From an uncultured Oscillospiraceae bacterium (GTDB lineage Bacteria; Bacillota; Clostridia; Oscillospirales; Acutalibacteraceae), in assembly GCA_900540535.1 (NCBI GenBank), contig UQGM01000053.1, positions 1 through 15,424 of the forward strand: a stretch of DNA of 15,424 nt, in the 5' to 3' direction. Shown in pieces: positions 1 through 6,687 of the stretch (its first letter is position 1; every line of letters starts with the position of its first letter). The translations under genes and the position numbers were made by a program. The notes below the pieces were generated by a model, which was not told the DNA's origin, did no database searches, and saw nothing but the letters and a program-made list of their open reading frames with translations.

Positions 1-830
1 TTTAAATTTTTCTCCTTGCGCTTTCTTCCGTCTGCAAGAAGCTTTACAATCTCCTCATCATCCTCATACTTTATAGCACTGCGGAACTGCTTAAGATGTG
101 CTATTAGCATATCAAGCTCAAATTTTATGGCTTTTCTGTTCATCAAAAACAGCGATGCCCACATTTTTTCATTGAGCTTTGCTACCCTTGTCATATCAAG
201 AAAGCTTCCTGCACTGAAACCGGGCTGCTTTTCAAGAGTAGGACTTTTAATGTATGCACTTGATACTATATGTGCAAGCTGTGAAGTATAGGCTATTATC
301 CTGTCATGCTCCTCAGGTGTTGAGTAAACTACCTCTCCAAAACCCATTTCCTTTGCCAATGATGCTATCTTTTCCACTGCATCTTTATTTGTATTATCGG
401 TTTTGGTAATAATAAAATCTGCTCCCTCAAAAAGGCTATCCTGAGAATAGTCAAATCCTGAAAACTCTCTGCCTGCCATAGGATGAGTTCCCACATAATA
501 AACAGAGTTCTTTTTAAGAATACCCTCACATTTTTCCGTTATGTATTCCTTTACTCCGCACACATCACAGACAATGGAGTTCTTCTTGAAAAGCGGCGCA
601 TTTTTCTTTATAAATTTAACTGTTGTTTCAGGATGAAGACAGACAAAGGTTACGTCAGCTTCGCCGAGCTTCTCTTTTTCAATTATTTCATCAACACATT
701 TTTCTTCCAGTGCTTTTTTGCAAACATCACTGTCGGTATCAAATCCCCAAATAGTATAACTGCATTTTTCTTTGAGTGTCTTACACAGAGAACCTCCGAT
801 AAGTCCCAAGCCGACAACTGCAATATTCAT
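1..830 (-). CDS. tyrA: Prephenate dehydrogenase, 3' end cut by window edge
   Basis: Oxidises and decarboxylates prephenate to 4-hydroxyphenylpyruvate for tyrosine synthesis, in the cytoplasm. The frame is open from an ATG at 828-830 to the window edge, giving 276 codons. Residues 4-13 (VVGLGLIGGS) are a Rossmann NAD-binding glycine motif, and the acidic D31 in GFDTD suggests NAD rather than NADP. The family signature THPMAG lies at 115-120, followed by the helical region EEHDRIIAYTSQLAH at 173-187, which carries conserved substrate-pocket histidines. No chorismate mutase domain precedes it, so it is the monofunctional type; a C-terminal ACT domain could lie outside the window. The start follows a modest AAGGT ribosome binding site. 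It is divergent from pyk and has its own promoter and a hairpin leader. Confidence 0.93.
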   Translation of the reverse strand, partial: MNIAVVGLGLIGGSLCKTLKEKCSYTIWGFDTDSDVCKKALEEKCVDEIIEKEKLGEADVTFVCLHPETTVKFIKKNAPLFKKNSIVCDVCGVKEYITEKCEGILKKNSVYYVGTHPMAGREFSGFDYSQDSLFEGADFIITKTDNTNKDAVEKIASLAKEMGFGEVVYSTPEEHDRIIAYTSQLAHIVSSAYIKSPTLEKQPGFSAGSFLDMTRVAKLNEKMWASLFLMNRKAIKFELDMLIAHLKQFRSAIKYEDDEEIVKLLADGRKRKEKNL

Positions 831-844
831 ATCAGCTTACCTTT

Positions 845-888
845 GATACCCTACTGCACCGTTTTATTTACACAAGCGGTGCGGTATC
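845..888 (-). promoter_or_regulatory. Leader hairpin just upstream of tyrA RBS
   Basis: On the minus strand GATACC (883-888) pairs with GGTATC (845-850), and directly inside it GCACCG (877-882) pairs with CGGTGC (856-861). The loop is about 15 nt, with a bulge (AGTAG) on the downstream arm. The hairpin ends a few bases before the weak AAGGT ribosome binding site and about 15 nt before the ATG. No U-run follows, so it is not a terminator. It could affect translation initiation or mRNA stability. I see no T-box or other named riboswitch motif. Confidence 0.5.
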
Positions 889-961
889 ATTCCTTTCATA
901 TTATTTTAAGGCATTGCTTAAAGCAGTGTTTTCACTTTCGTCACAATATGACGTTAATTTT

Positions 962-990
962 ATTATAACACTGATTTATAATAAGTTAAA
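962..990 (-). promoter_or_regulatory. Sigma-A-type promoter of tyrA
   Basis: On the minus strand a perfect TATAAT (962-967) is preceded by TGT, which makes an extended -10. A weak -35 TTTAAC (985-990) lies 17 bp upstream. Transcription would begin near 955, giving a leader of about 125 nt that includes the 845-888 hairpin. Confidence 0.6.
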
Positions 991-1075
991 CAATAAATTT
1001 TCATGTTCTCAGACAAACATAACATGACATTTAAGTCCTGAAATTATATGTTTTTTATTCTTTGTCTCCGCAGCA

Positions 1076-1104
1076 TTGCACTTGACAAAATCCCGTGATA
1101 TAAT
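1076..1104 (+). promoter_or_regulatory. Sigma-A-type promoter of pyk
   Basis: TTGCAC (1076-1081) and TATAAT (1099-1104) are separated by 17 bp, and TGA precedes the -10 to give an extended -10. The start would be near 1111, leaving a short leader of about 30 nt that contains the AGGAGG site. A perfect TTGACA at 1082-1087 is only 11 bp from the -10, so I do not take it as the -35. Confidence 0.65.
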
Positions 1105-1139
1105 CTTAATGGAATTTTTTATGTAGGAGGTTTTTAATT

Positions 1140-2900
1140 ATGAGAAAAACGAAAATTATATGCACACTTGGACCTTCCACAGAGGATGAATGCGTTTTAA
1201 GAGAGATGATGCTTGCGGGCATGGATGTTGCCAGATTCAATTTCTCACACTCCACCCATGAGGGACATTTAGAGTTCATGAATAAGATAAAAAAGCTCCG
1301 TGAAGAGCTTGCTCTTCCCGTTGCCACACTTCTTGACACAAAGGGACCCGAAATCCGTATAGGTAAATTTGAAAAAGGTAAGGTCACTCTTAAAAAGGGC
1401 GATATATTTACTCTCAGAACTGAAGAATGTATAGGCAATGAGCACGAGGTATATGTAAATTTTGCGGGTCTTGCTGACGATGTACGTCCGGGAAACAAAA
1501 TCCTTCTTGATGACGGACTTATCGGACTTGAAGTAGTCTCCGTAAACGGCGGAGATATTGCCTGCCGTGTGCTTAACTCCGGTGTGGTTTCCGATACTAA
1601 GGGCGTAAACGTTCCCAATGTTGATATTTCTATTCCTTTCATAAGCGAAAAGGACAGAGCAGATATCATTTTCGGAATCGAAAACGGCTTTGATTTTATA
1701 GCCGCTTCCTTTACACGTTCCGCAAGGGATATTCTTGAAATAAGAAAAATACTTGATGCCCATCACTGCTCAAACATCAACATTATTGCAAAAATTGAGA
1801 ATATGCAGGGCGTCAACAACATTGATGAAATCATAGGTGTCAGCGACGGAATAATGGTTGCACGTGGCGATATGGGCGTTGAAATTCCTCTTGAGGATGT
1901 TCCCGTAATTCAGAAAAAACTTATCAAAAAAGTATATATGGCAGGAAAGCAGGTTATCACAGCCACACAGATGCTTGACTCCATGATGAAAAATCCCAGA
2001 CCTACAAGAGCTGAAGCCACTGACGTTGCCAACGCTATCTATGACGGTACAAGTGCAATTATGCTTTCAGGCGAGACAGCTGCCGGACTTTATCCCGTTG
2101 AGTCAGTAAAGACAATGGCAAGAATTACAAGACGTACCGAACACGACATCGACTACAAAAAGCGCTTTAAGCTTTTAAAGACCGGAATAAATCCCGACGT
2201 TACAAACGCTATTTCTCACGCTACATGTACAACAGCTCATGACCTCGGTGCAGCAGCTATAATCACAGTTACCAAATCCGGTAAAACTGCAAGAATGATT
2301 TCAAAATTCCGTCCCGACTGCCCCATTATCGGCTGTACAACAAGCGAAACTGTTTACCGTCAGATGAATCTTTCATGGGGCGTTACTCCTTTGCTTATTG
2401 ACGAAAAGAGCAGCACAGATGAGCTTTTCGAGCACGCAGTAGATTCTGCCCACAATGCGGGACTTGTAGAAAAAGGTGAACTTGTTGCAATCACAGCAGG
2501 TGTTCCCCTTGGAATTTCAGGTACAACAAACATGATGAAAGTTCAGGTTGTAGGACATGTTCTTGTAACCGGTAAGGGAATTACAGGCAAAAAGACCTGT
2601 GCAAGACTCTGCGTTTGCTCAAATGAAGAAGAAGCCCTTCATTCATTTAAAGACGGCGACGTAATAGTAATTTCCGAGACCTCAAACCGTCTTATGCCTC
2701 TGCTTAAAAAGGCTTCCGGCATAATTACAGAAAACGGAGATCCTAACTCCCACGGAGCTATTGTGGGACTTAGTCTTGATATACCTGTTATAATTGGAGC
2801 AGAACACGCAACGAGAGTTCTTAAAAGCGGTGCAGTTGTGACAATCGATGCAGAAACCGGTATGGTTTACTGCACTTCCGATTCTCCTGCAAAGAAATAA
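1140..2900 (+). CDS. pyk: Pyruvate kinase with C-terminal PEP-utiliser-like domain
   Basis: Catalyses the last step of glycolysis, phosphoenolpyruvate + ADP to pyruvate + ATP, in the cytoplasm. The 586-residue length matches the Bacillus/Clostridia type (about 585) rather than the shorter E. coli type (about 470). The catalytic (beta/alpha)8 barrel starts with KIICTLGPS and includes the KIEN motif (about 218-221) and the metal-binding MVARGDMGVEIP segment (about 239-250). ATQMLDSM and PTRAEATDVANA follow. An allosteric domain occupies about 350-470. From about 490 onward there is a mobile phosphohistidine-like domain with SHGAIVGL and IPVIIG, known from Bacillus and Geobacillus enzymes. The ATG at 1140 has an ideal AGGAGG site at 1125-1130. 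It is monocistronic, ending at a strong hairpin terminator shared with the convergent galU operon. Confidence 0.97.
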   Translation: MRKTKIICTLGPSTEDECVLREMMLAGMDVARFNFSHSTHEGHLEFMNKIKKLREELALPVATLLDTKGPEIRIGKFEKGKVTLKKGDIFTLRTEECIGNEHEVYVNFAGLADDVRPGNKILLDDGLIGLEVVSVNGGDIACRVLNSGVVSDTKGVNVPNVDISIPFISEKDRADIIFGIENGFDFIAASFTRSARDILEIRKILDAHHCSNINIIAKIENMQGVNNIDEIIGVSDGIMVARGDMGVEIPLEDVPVIQKKLIKKVYMAGKQVITATQMLDSMMKNPRPTRAEATDVANAIYDGTSAIMLSGETAAGLYPVESVKTMARITRRTEHDIDYKKRFKLLKTGINPDVTNAISHATCTTAHDLGAAAIITVTKSGKTARMISKFRPDCPIIGCTTSETVYRQMNLSWGVTPLLIDEKSSTDELFEHAVDSAHNAGLVEKGELVAITAGVPLGISGTTNMMKVQVVGHVLVTGKGITGKKTCARLCVCSNEEEALHSFKDGDVIVISETSNRLMPLLKKASGIITENGDPNSHGAIVGLSLDIPVIIGAEHATRVLKSGAVVTIDAETGMVYCTSDSPAKK

Positions 2901-2920
2901 TCAAATACAAATATAAAAAT

Positions 2921-2952
2921 AAAGCCTGCGGCTATTAATAACCGCAGGCTTT
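2921..2952. terminator. Bidirectional terminator between pyk and galU
   Basis: A perfect 11-bp stem is formed by AAAGCCTGCGG (2921-2931) and CCGCAGGCTTT (2942-2952), with a 10-nt loop. An A-rich tract precedes it and a T-containing tract follows, so it can end transcription of pyk (plus) and of the convergent galU unit (minus). A second, AT-rich stem (2972-2978 with 2988-2994) lies closer to galU and may help on the minus strand. Confidence 0.88.
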
Positions 2953-3031
2953 GCTATTTGACTATTTAAATATAAAGTCACTTTTTCACTTTATTAACCG
3001 CTGTTTGGCTTAAGTAAAATCATTCTCTTAA

Positions 3032-3907
3032 TCAGAATGTCTTTACGAGCTCCTTAAGGTATGATTTAAAGCTGTCGCCGATTTCAGGATGGTTAAGTGC
3101 AACTTCGCAGTTAGCCTTCATGATACCGAGCTTATTACCCATATCATAGCGAACACCTTCGAAGTCAACAGCTGTAAGCTTTCCTGCCTTAGCAAGACCA
3201 ACCATAGCGTCGGAGAGATAAAGCTCGCCTGTCTTTGCGTCATAGGGAGTTTCCTCGATGAGCTTAAATGCCTCGGGAGGAAGAACAACTCTGCCGAGAA
3301 TAGCATAAAGAGACATGATCTGCTCTTCTGTGGGCTTCTCGATAATGTTATGGCACTGCATAACTCTGCCCTCAAGAGGAGTAACGTCAAGAGTACAATA
3401 CTTTTTGATGTCCTCTCTTGAAACTTCCTGTACGCCAACTGAACCGCAGCCATACTTATCGTATGCATCGCAGAGCTGACCTACAACGGGCTTATCTGAA
3501 ATGATAACATCGTCACCGTACATAACAGCGAAAGGCTCATTGCCTACGAAAGGCTTTGCGCAGAGAACTGCATGGCCAAGACCCTTCATCTGCTTCTGTC
3601 TTACGAAGTAAACGTTTGCAAGGTTTGCAATAGCTTTAACCTGCTCATAGATTTCTTCCTTGCCCTTTTTGCCCTCAAGCTGACGCTCAAGCTCAAATGC
3701 ATGGTCGAAATGATCTTCGATGATGCCCTTACCACGGCTTACGATAATGAGAATATCTTCAATTCCTGCAGCAACAGCCTCTTCAACAATGTACTGAATT
3801 GCGGGCTTATCAACAATGTTGAGCATCTCCTTCGGCACTGCCTTTGATGCAGGCAGAACTCTTGTACCAAAACCGGCAGCAGGGATTATCGCCTTTTTAA
3901 CTTTCAT
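3032..3907 (-). CDS. galU: UTP-glucose-1-phosphate uridylyltransferase
   Basis: Makes UDP-glucose from UTP and glucose-1-phosphate for glycolipid, teichoic acid, capsule and galactose metabolism in the cytoplasm. The 291-residue length fits GalU/GtaB. The N-terminal nucleotidyltransferase signature AAGFGTRVLPASKAVPKEML occupies about 10-29, followed by KPAIQYIVEEA, the metal/UTP site MYGDDVI and, later, EKP and GELYLSDA. The start ATG (3905-3907) has AGGAGG a few bases upstream. A TATAAT-like hexamer at 3934-3939 (minus) could be a local -10, but no good -35 is visible. The 70-bp gap to the upstream DUF2628 gene has only a weak 4-bp hairpin, so cotranscription is likely. The gene could be called gtaB. 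Confidence 0.96.
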   Translation of the reverse strand: MKVKKAIIPAAGFGTRVLPASKAVPKEMLNIVDKPAIQYIVEEAVAAGIEDILIIVSRGKGIIEDHFDHAFELERQLEGKKGKEEIYEQVKAIANLANVYFVRQKQMKGLGHAVLCAKPFVGNEPFAVMYGDDVIISDKPVVGQLCDAYDKYGCGSVGVQEVSREDIKKYCTLDVTPLEGRVMQCHNIIEKPTEEQIMSLYAILGRVVLPPEAFKLIEETPYDAKTGELYLSDAMVGLAKAGKLTAVDFEGVRYDMGNKLGIMKANCEVALNHPEIGDSFKSYLKELVKTF

Positions 3908-3977
3908 TATAATTACCTCCTGATTGGAAAAGAATTATATATCCAGGCCTCAAAGCCTATCTAACTATTTTCCGGCT

Positions 3978-4949
3978 TTATATGAACGCCGTAATTTGCT
4001 GTACCACTAAACTTACAACCGTCATTAAAACTTCATATCCGGCTATACCCAGCAGAGGAGCAAACATATTTACTCCGCCTTTTTTACGGATATAAAGAGT
4101 CTTGAAAAATTCATTCTGACTTCCTGTTTCTGGATTAGATGACTCCTTGATGGATTTTACACAATATTTTCTGTAAGCTGTGTTTCCGAAAATTCCGCAG
4201 CATAATGCTACCGCAAACATTGCCGCAGCGTAAACATTCATCAAAGCCGCATCCTTTGAAGCCATAATAGCATCAAGCTTTCCGGCAGCGGCATCGAATT
4301 CCTCGTCAGTTTCGGCATAAGCCGCCTGCTCCATAGCTTTGTTGAATTCTTCCATATACCTGTTTGCAAGTGCTGAAAAACTTATTGACAAAACGGCGAT
4401 TATTATAAGAATCGCAGCGCCTATCTTATACATCTTCCTGTAAAGGAACCACAGGGGACCAAAGATAAATGCAGCCCAGTTAAAGCCGTTATGCTTTTTA
4501 GTGGAAAACTTTCTTATATACTGATAGGAAGACCCCTGAATAAACTCAGCCATATCCTTTGCGGGAATACCGTCAACCTCTACGTTCCTGAAAGGATCTT
4601 CAAATTTGACATAAGGATTATTATTATATTGCGTCTCGGCACTACTGACATTTCTCGGCATGCCGCAGGTGGGACAAAACAGCGTATTGGGCGGATTGTT
4701 AGCTCCGCAGTTGGGACAGATTTCACCTAAAGTTGATTTTGGATTGAAATCTTCATTCTGAGCGCCTGAACCGGCATTTTCCGGTTTCCAGCTGAATGAG
4801 CCGTGTCTGTCCTGAAAGGTACACTTGCCGGTTTTAAACCAGCATTCTCTGTGATGGGGTGCTCCGCATATGGGGCAAACCACTATATCGTCATCATCAG
4901 TAAAAGTCTGGTTGCAGGCAGGACACACTTCTCCTGTGTATTTTGCCAA
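3978..4949 (-). CDS. RING-like zinc finger / zinc ribbon / DUF2628 membrane protein
   Basis: Function unknown. Read from the TTG at 4947-4949, the protein is 323 residues. A RING-like cysteine/histidine cluster lies at C9-C12, C25-C28, H33-C36 and C43, resembling the prokaryotic RING families. A second, C-x2-C...C-x2-C zinc ribbon (CPNCG...CPTCG) lies near 78-95. A DUF2628-type segment (NWAAFIFGPLWFLYRKMY) follows at about 158-175, then three or so hydrophobic helices (about 176-195, 238-260, 292-320). The start choice matters: the GTG at 4956-4958 overlaps the GGAGG site (4958-4962), so it cannot be used with it, whereas the TTG sits 8 nt downstream and gives the natural beginning MAKYTGEVCPAC. 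A cytoplasmic metal-binding head on a membrane anchor is inferred. It lies upstream of galU and probably shares its transcript. Confidence 0.85.
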   Translation of the reverse strand: MAKYTGEVCPACNQTFTDDDDIVVCPICGAPHHRECWFKTGKCTFQDRHGSFSWKPENAGSGAQNEDFNPKSTLGEICPNCGANNPPNTLFCPTCGMPRNVSSAETQYNNNPYVKFEDPFRNVEVDGIPAKDMAEFIQGSSYQYIRKFSTKKHNGFNWAAFIFGPLWFLYRKMYKIGAAILIIIAVLSISFSALANRYMEEFNKAMEQAAYAETDEEFDAAAGKLDAIMASKDAALMNVYAAAMFAVALCCGIFGNTAYRKYCVKSIKESSNPETGSQNEFFKTLYIRKKGGVNMFAPLLGIAGYEVLMTVVSLVVQQITAFI

Positions 4950-4983
4950 GGCAAACACCTCCGGAAGTTTTGTATTCGTTTAT

Positions 4984-5012
4984 ATTTTAACTAATTTCAC
5001 ATGAAAATTCAA
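4984..5012 (-). promoter_or_regulatory. Promoter of DUF2628-galU unit
   Basis: On the minus strand TTGAAT (5007-5012) and TAAAAT (4984-4989) have a 17-bp spacer. The predicted start near 4977 leaves a short leader with GGAGG before the TTG start at 4949. Confidence 0.6.
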
Positions 5013-5073
5013 TTGCATTTGAGGATATTTAAAAAAAGATTTTCAAAATGCTCTAAAAGGGTTCAAAATTCGC

Positions 5074-5102
5074 TTTACAAAAAAGGCCAATTTATTTATA
5101 AT
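5074..5102 (+). promoter_or_regulatory. prfB distal promoter P1
   Basis: TTTACA (5074-5079) and a perfect TATAAT (5097-5102) are separated by exactly 17 bp. Transcription would begin near 5109 and run through the small hairpin at 5120-5150 before reaching the proximal promoter. Confidence 0.65.
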
Positions 5103-5119
5103 TTAATGTGGTTTTTTGT

Positions 5120-5153
5120 GCGCCGCAGTTTTCCGTACCGGCAGCGGCGTTTT
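5120..5153 (+). promoter_or_regulatory. GC-rich hairpin with short T-run in prfB leader
   Basis: CGCCGC (5121-5126) pairs with GCGGCG (5144-5149), with a possible inner CCG/CGG pairing. It is followed by TTTT (5150-5153). It lies between the two putative prfB promoters, so it could attenuate transcripts from the distal one. The T-run is short, and the hairpin overlaps the start of the proximal -35. Confidence 0.4.
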
Positions 5154-5180
5154 ACCGGATTTTCCGGGTTATAATATAAT
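5151..5180 (+). promoter_or_regulatory. prfB proximal promoter P2
   Basis: TTTACC (5151-5156) is followed 18 bp later by TATAAT (5175-5180); an overlapping second TATAAT starts at 5170. It would give a leader of roughly 35 nt. Confidence 0.55.
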
Positions 5181-5222
5181 TTACTAATAATATTACAAGT
5201 ACGGAGAAATGGTGGTTTAACA

Positions 5223-6341
5223 ATGTTACAGTTTGAAGAACTGCGTTTGGAGCTGCTTGAATCCGAACAGCCTCTTAAAGACCTTGCCGAAGCTTTAAGT
5301 CTTGATGCCACTAAGGCAGAAATCGCAAAGCTTGAGGAACAGACTGCTGCAGGTGATTTTTGGGACAATATAGAAAACTCTCAGAAAGTGCTTCAGCGTA
5401 TAAGTCAGCTCAAAAATAAAGTTGGAAAATACGAAAAGCTCCGCAGCGATTATGATGACACCCTTGTCATGATAGAGCTTGCAAACGAGGAAGAGGATGA
5501 ATCCCTTTTCGATGAATGCCGTCAGAGCGTTGACAGCGTTAAAGCAGAGCTTGAAGCTCAGACGCTTTCCACTCTTCTTTCAGGAGAATATGACGCTAAA
5601 AACGCCATTCTTACTTTCCATGCAGGAGCAGGCGGAACTGAGGCTCAGGACTGGGCTCAGATGCTTTTCAGAATGTACAACCGCTGGGGCGAGCGTCACG
5701 GCTTCAAGGTTTCAACTCTTGACTTCCTTGACGGCGATGAGGCCGGACTTAAATCAGCAGTTATATTGGTAGAGGGAGAAAACGCATACGGTTATCTCAA
5801 GAGCGAAATGGGCGTACATCGTCTTGTTCGTGTTTCACCTTTCGACTCATCAGGCAGACGTCATACATCTTTCGCATCCCTTGAAGTTATGCCGGAAATT
5901 GACGACACAATCGAAGTTGAAATAAATCCTGAGGATTTGAAAGTTGATACCTACCGTTCAAGCGGTGCAGGCGGACAGAAGGTTAACAAGACCTCCTCTG
6001 CTGTGCGTATTACACATATCCCCACAGGTATCGTTGTTGCATGCCAGGTGGAACGCAGCCAGCATCAGAACAGAGAAGTTGCAATGCGTATGCTTAAATC
6101 AAAACTTGTTGAGATAAAAGAGCGTGAGCATCTCGATAAAATCGAGGACATCAAGGGCGACCAGAAGGAAATCGGCTGGGGCAGCCAGATAAGATCCTAT
6201 GTATTTATGCCCTACACTCTTGTAAAAGACCACAGAACAGGTTTTGAATCAGGTAACATCAACGCCGTAATGGACGGAGATATTGACGGATTCATAAACG
6301 CTTACCTTAAAATGTCATCTCAGGAAAACAGCGCAGAATAA
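5223..6341 (+). CDS. prfB: Peptide chain release factor 2
   Basis: Recognises UGA and UAA stop codons in the ribosomal A site and triggers peptidyl-tRNA hydrolysis. The 372-residue length is usual. The SPF anticodon-like tripeptide is at 205-207 (VSPFDSSGRRHTSFAS), which distinguishes RF2 from RF1 (PxT). The catalytic GGQ is at 250-252 (SSGAGGQKVNK). The N-terminal half is the charged helical domain that contacts L11 and the GTPase centre. The whole protein is encoded in one frame. At codons 27-28, where many bacteria have CTT TGA and a +1 frameshift, this gene reads CTT GAT, so the autoregulatory site is absent. The ATG follows GGTGG with 7-nt spacing, a moderate ribosome binding site. It has its own promoters and terminator. 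Confidence 0.96.
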   Translation: MLQFEELRLELLESEQPLKDLAEALSLDATKAEIAKLEEQTAAGDFWDNIENSQKVLQRISQLKNKVGKYEKLRSDYDDTLVMIELANEEEDESLFDECRQSVDSVKAELEAQTLSTLLSGEYDAKNAILTFHAGAGGTEAQDWAQMLFRMYNRWGERHGFKVSTLDFLDGDEAGLKSAVILVEGENAYGYLKSEMGVHRLVRVSPFDSSGRRHTSFASLEVMPEIDDTIEVEINPEDLKVDTYRSSGAGGQKVNKTSSAVRITHIPTGIVVACQVERSQHQNREVAMRMLKSKLVEIKEREHLDKIEDIKGDQKEIGWGSQIRSYVFMPYTLVKDHRTGFESGNINAVMDGDIDGFINAYLKMSSQENSAE

Positions 6342-6345
6342 AACA

Positions 6346-6387
6346 AAAAGGTCTTGCATGATGTTTAAGCGGCAAGACCTTTTATTT
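6346..6387 (+). terminator. prfB intrinsic terminator
   Basis: A perfect 12-bp stem is formed by AAAAGGTCTTGC (6346-6357) and GCAAGACCTTTT (6372-6383), with a 14-nt loop and a T-rich tail. It begins 4 nt after the prfB stop codon. Confidence 0.92.
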
Positions 6388-6424
6388 AATAAAATCTTAA
6401 AAGTCAAATAAATTACTTTTACTC

Positions 6425-6566
6425 AAACTTACCCGCAGGAGCTTATAGTTGTTTTTTTACTGACATTGGGTGTACGGAATGAATGCAGCATCATGCTGCC
6501 AGGCTCAGCCTGATGCCGTCGTGGGCGACTGTCGAGAGGGAAGCTTTAAGCGGTTCTTAGGTTTTC
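6425..6566 (+). repeat. Structured repeat, copy A
   Basis: First of three related elements; family unrecognised. It has the shared 5' block ending in CGCAGG (6434-6439), 29 nt, then GGTGTACG (6469-6476). Two adjacent hairpins follow: GCAGC-ATCAT-GCTGC (6485-6499) and CAGGC-TCA-GCCTG (6500-6512). About 30 nt then appear only in this copy, including a GTCG/CGAC hairpin. A degenerate 3' block (CTTTAAGCGG...AGGTTTTC, 6544-6566) resembles the 3' end of copy C but lacks a usable Shine-Dalgarno. Its first 23 nt match copy C at 19 positions without gaps. It lies just beyond the prfB terminator, and I see no open reading frame attached to it. Confidence 0.75.
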
Positions 6567-6582
6567 TCTTTGATTTTTTATG

Positions 6583-6611
6583 TTTACATAAGACTTCATC
6601 GCAGGTATATA
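6583..6611 (+). promoter_or_regulatory. pth promoter embedded in repeat copy B
   Basis: TTTACA (6583-6588) and TATATA (6606-6611) are separated by 17 bp. The conserved repeat box CGCAGG (6600-6605) forms the end of the spacer. Transcription would begin near 6618, giving pth a leader of about 70 nt. It is the only well-spaced promoter I find between the prfB terminator and pth. Confidence 0.55.
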
Positions 6612-6687
6612 AAGTTCTTTTTAACAGAGAGTCGGTGTGCGAATTGCATGCAGGCTCAGCATGCCCCTTAAAAGGAGGATTATTTTA
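6591..6687 (+). repeat. Structured repeat, copy B (pth leader)
   Basis: Second copy, 166 bp downstream of copy A measured at the CGCAGG box (6600-6605). The 28-nt spacer, GGTGTGCG (6634-6641) and the GCTCAGC core (6654-6660) are kept. The GCAGCATCATGCTGC hairpin seen in A and C is missing; instead GCATGC (6646-6651) pairs with GCATGC (6659-6664) around the core. The 3' block CCTTAAAAGGAGGAT (6666-6680) contains the ribosome binding site of pth, so this copy forms the apparent 5' leader of that gene. Confidence 0.72.

Noticed and set aside
831..955. T-box riboswitch in the tyrA leader
   Set aside because: No T-box sequence (AGGGTGG-type) and no antiterminator/terminator pair with a U-run is present.
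483..968. Plus-strand open frame of 161 codons
   Set aside because: It is antisense to tyrA, which has clear family motifs; its protein is cysteine/phenylalanine-rich and unlike a real gene.
1082..1087. Perfect TTGACA as -35 of pyk
   Set aside because: It lies only 11 bp from the TATAAT at 1099; TTGCAC at 1076-1081 has the proper 17-bp spacing.
1106..1766. Two long minus-strand frames inside pyk
   Set aside because: They are antisense to pyk codons, lack ribosome binding sites and show no domain.
4956..4958. GTG start for the DUF2628 protein
   Set aside because: It overlaps the GGAGG site; the TTG at 4947-4949 has 8-nt spacing and gives a natural N-terminus.
6637..6687. Upstream in-frame GTG start for pth
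   Set aside because: It would translate the hairpin part of repeat copy B and has no ribosome binding site; the ATG at 6688 has an ideal one.
6425..6687. CRISPR array or insertion sequence
   Set aside because: Only two diverged tandem copies, not identical short repeats with spacers; no transposase and no clean terminal inverted repeats.
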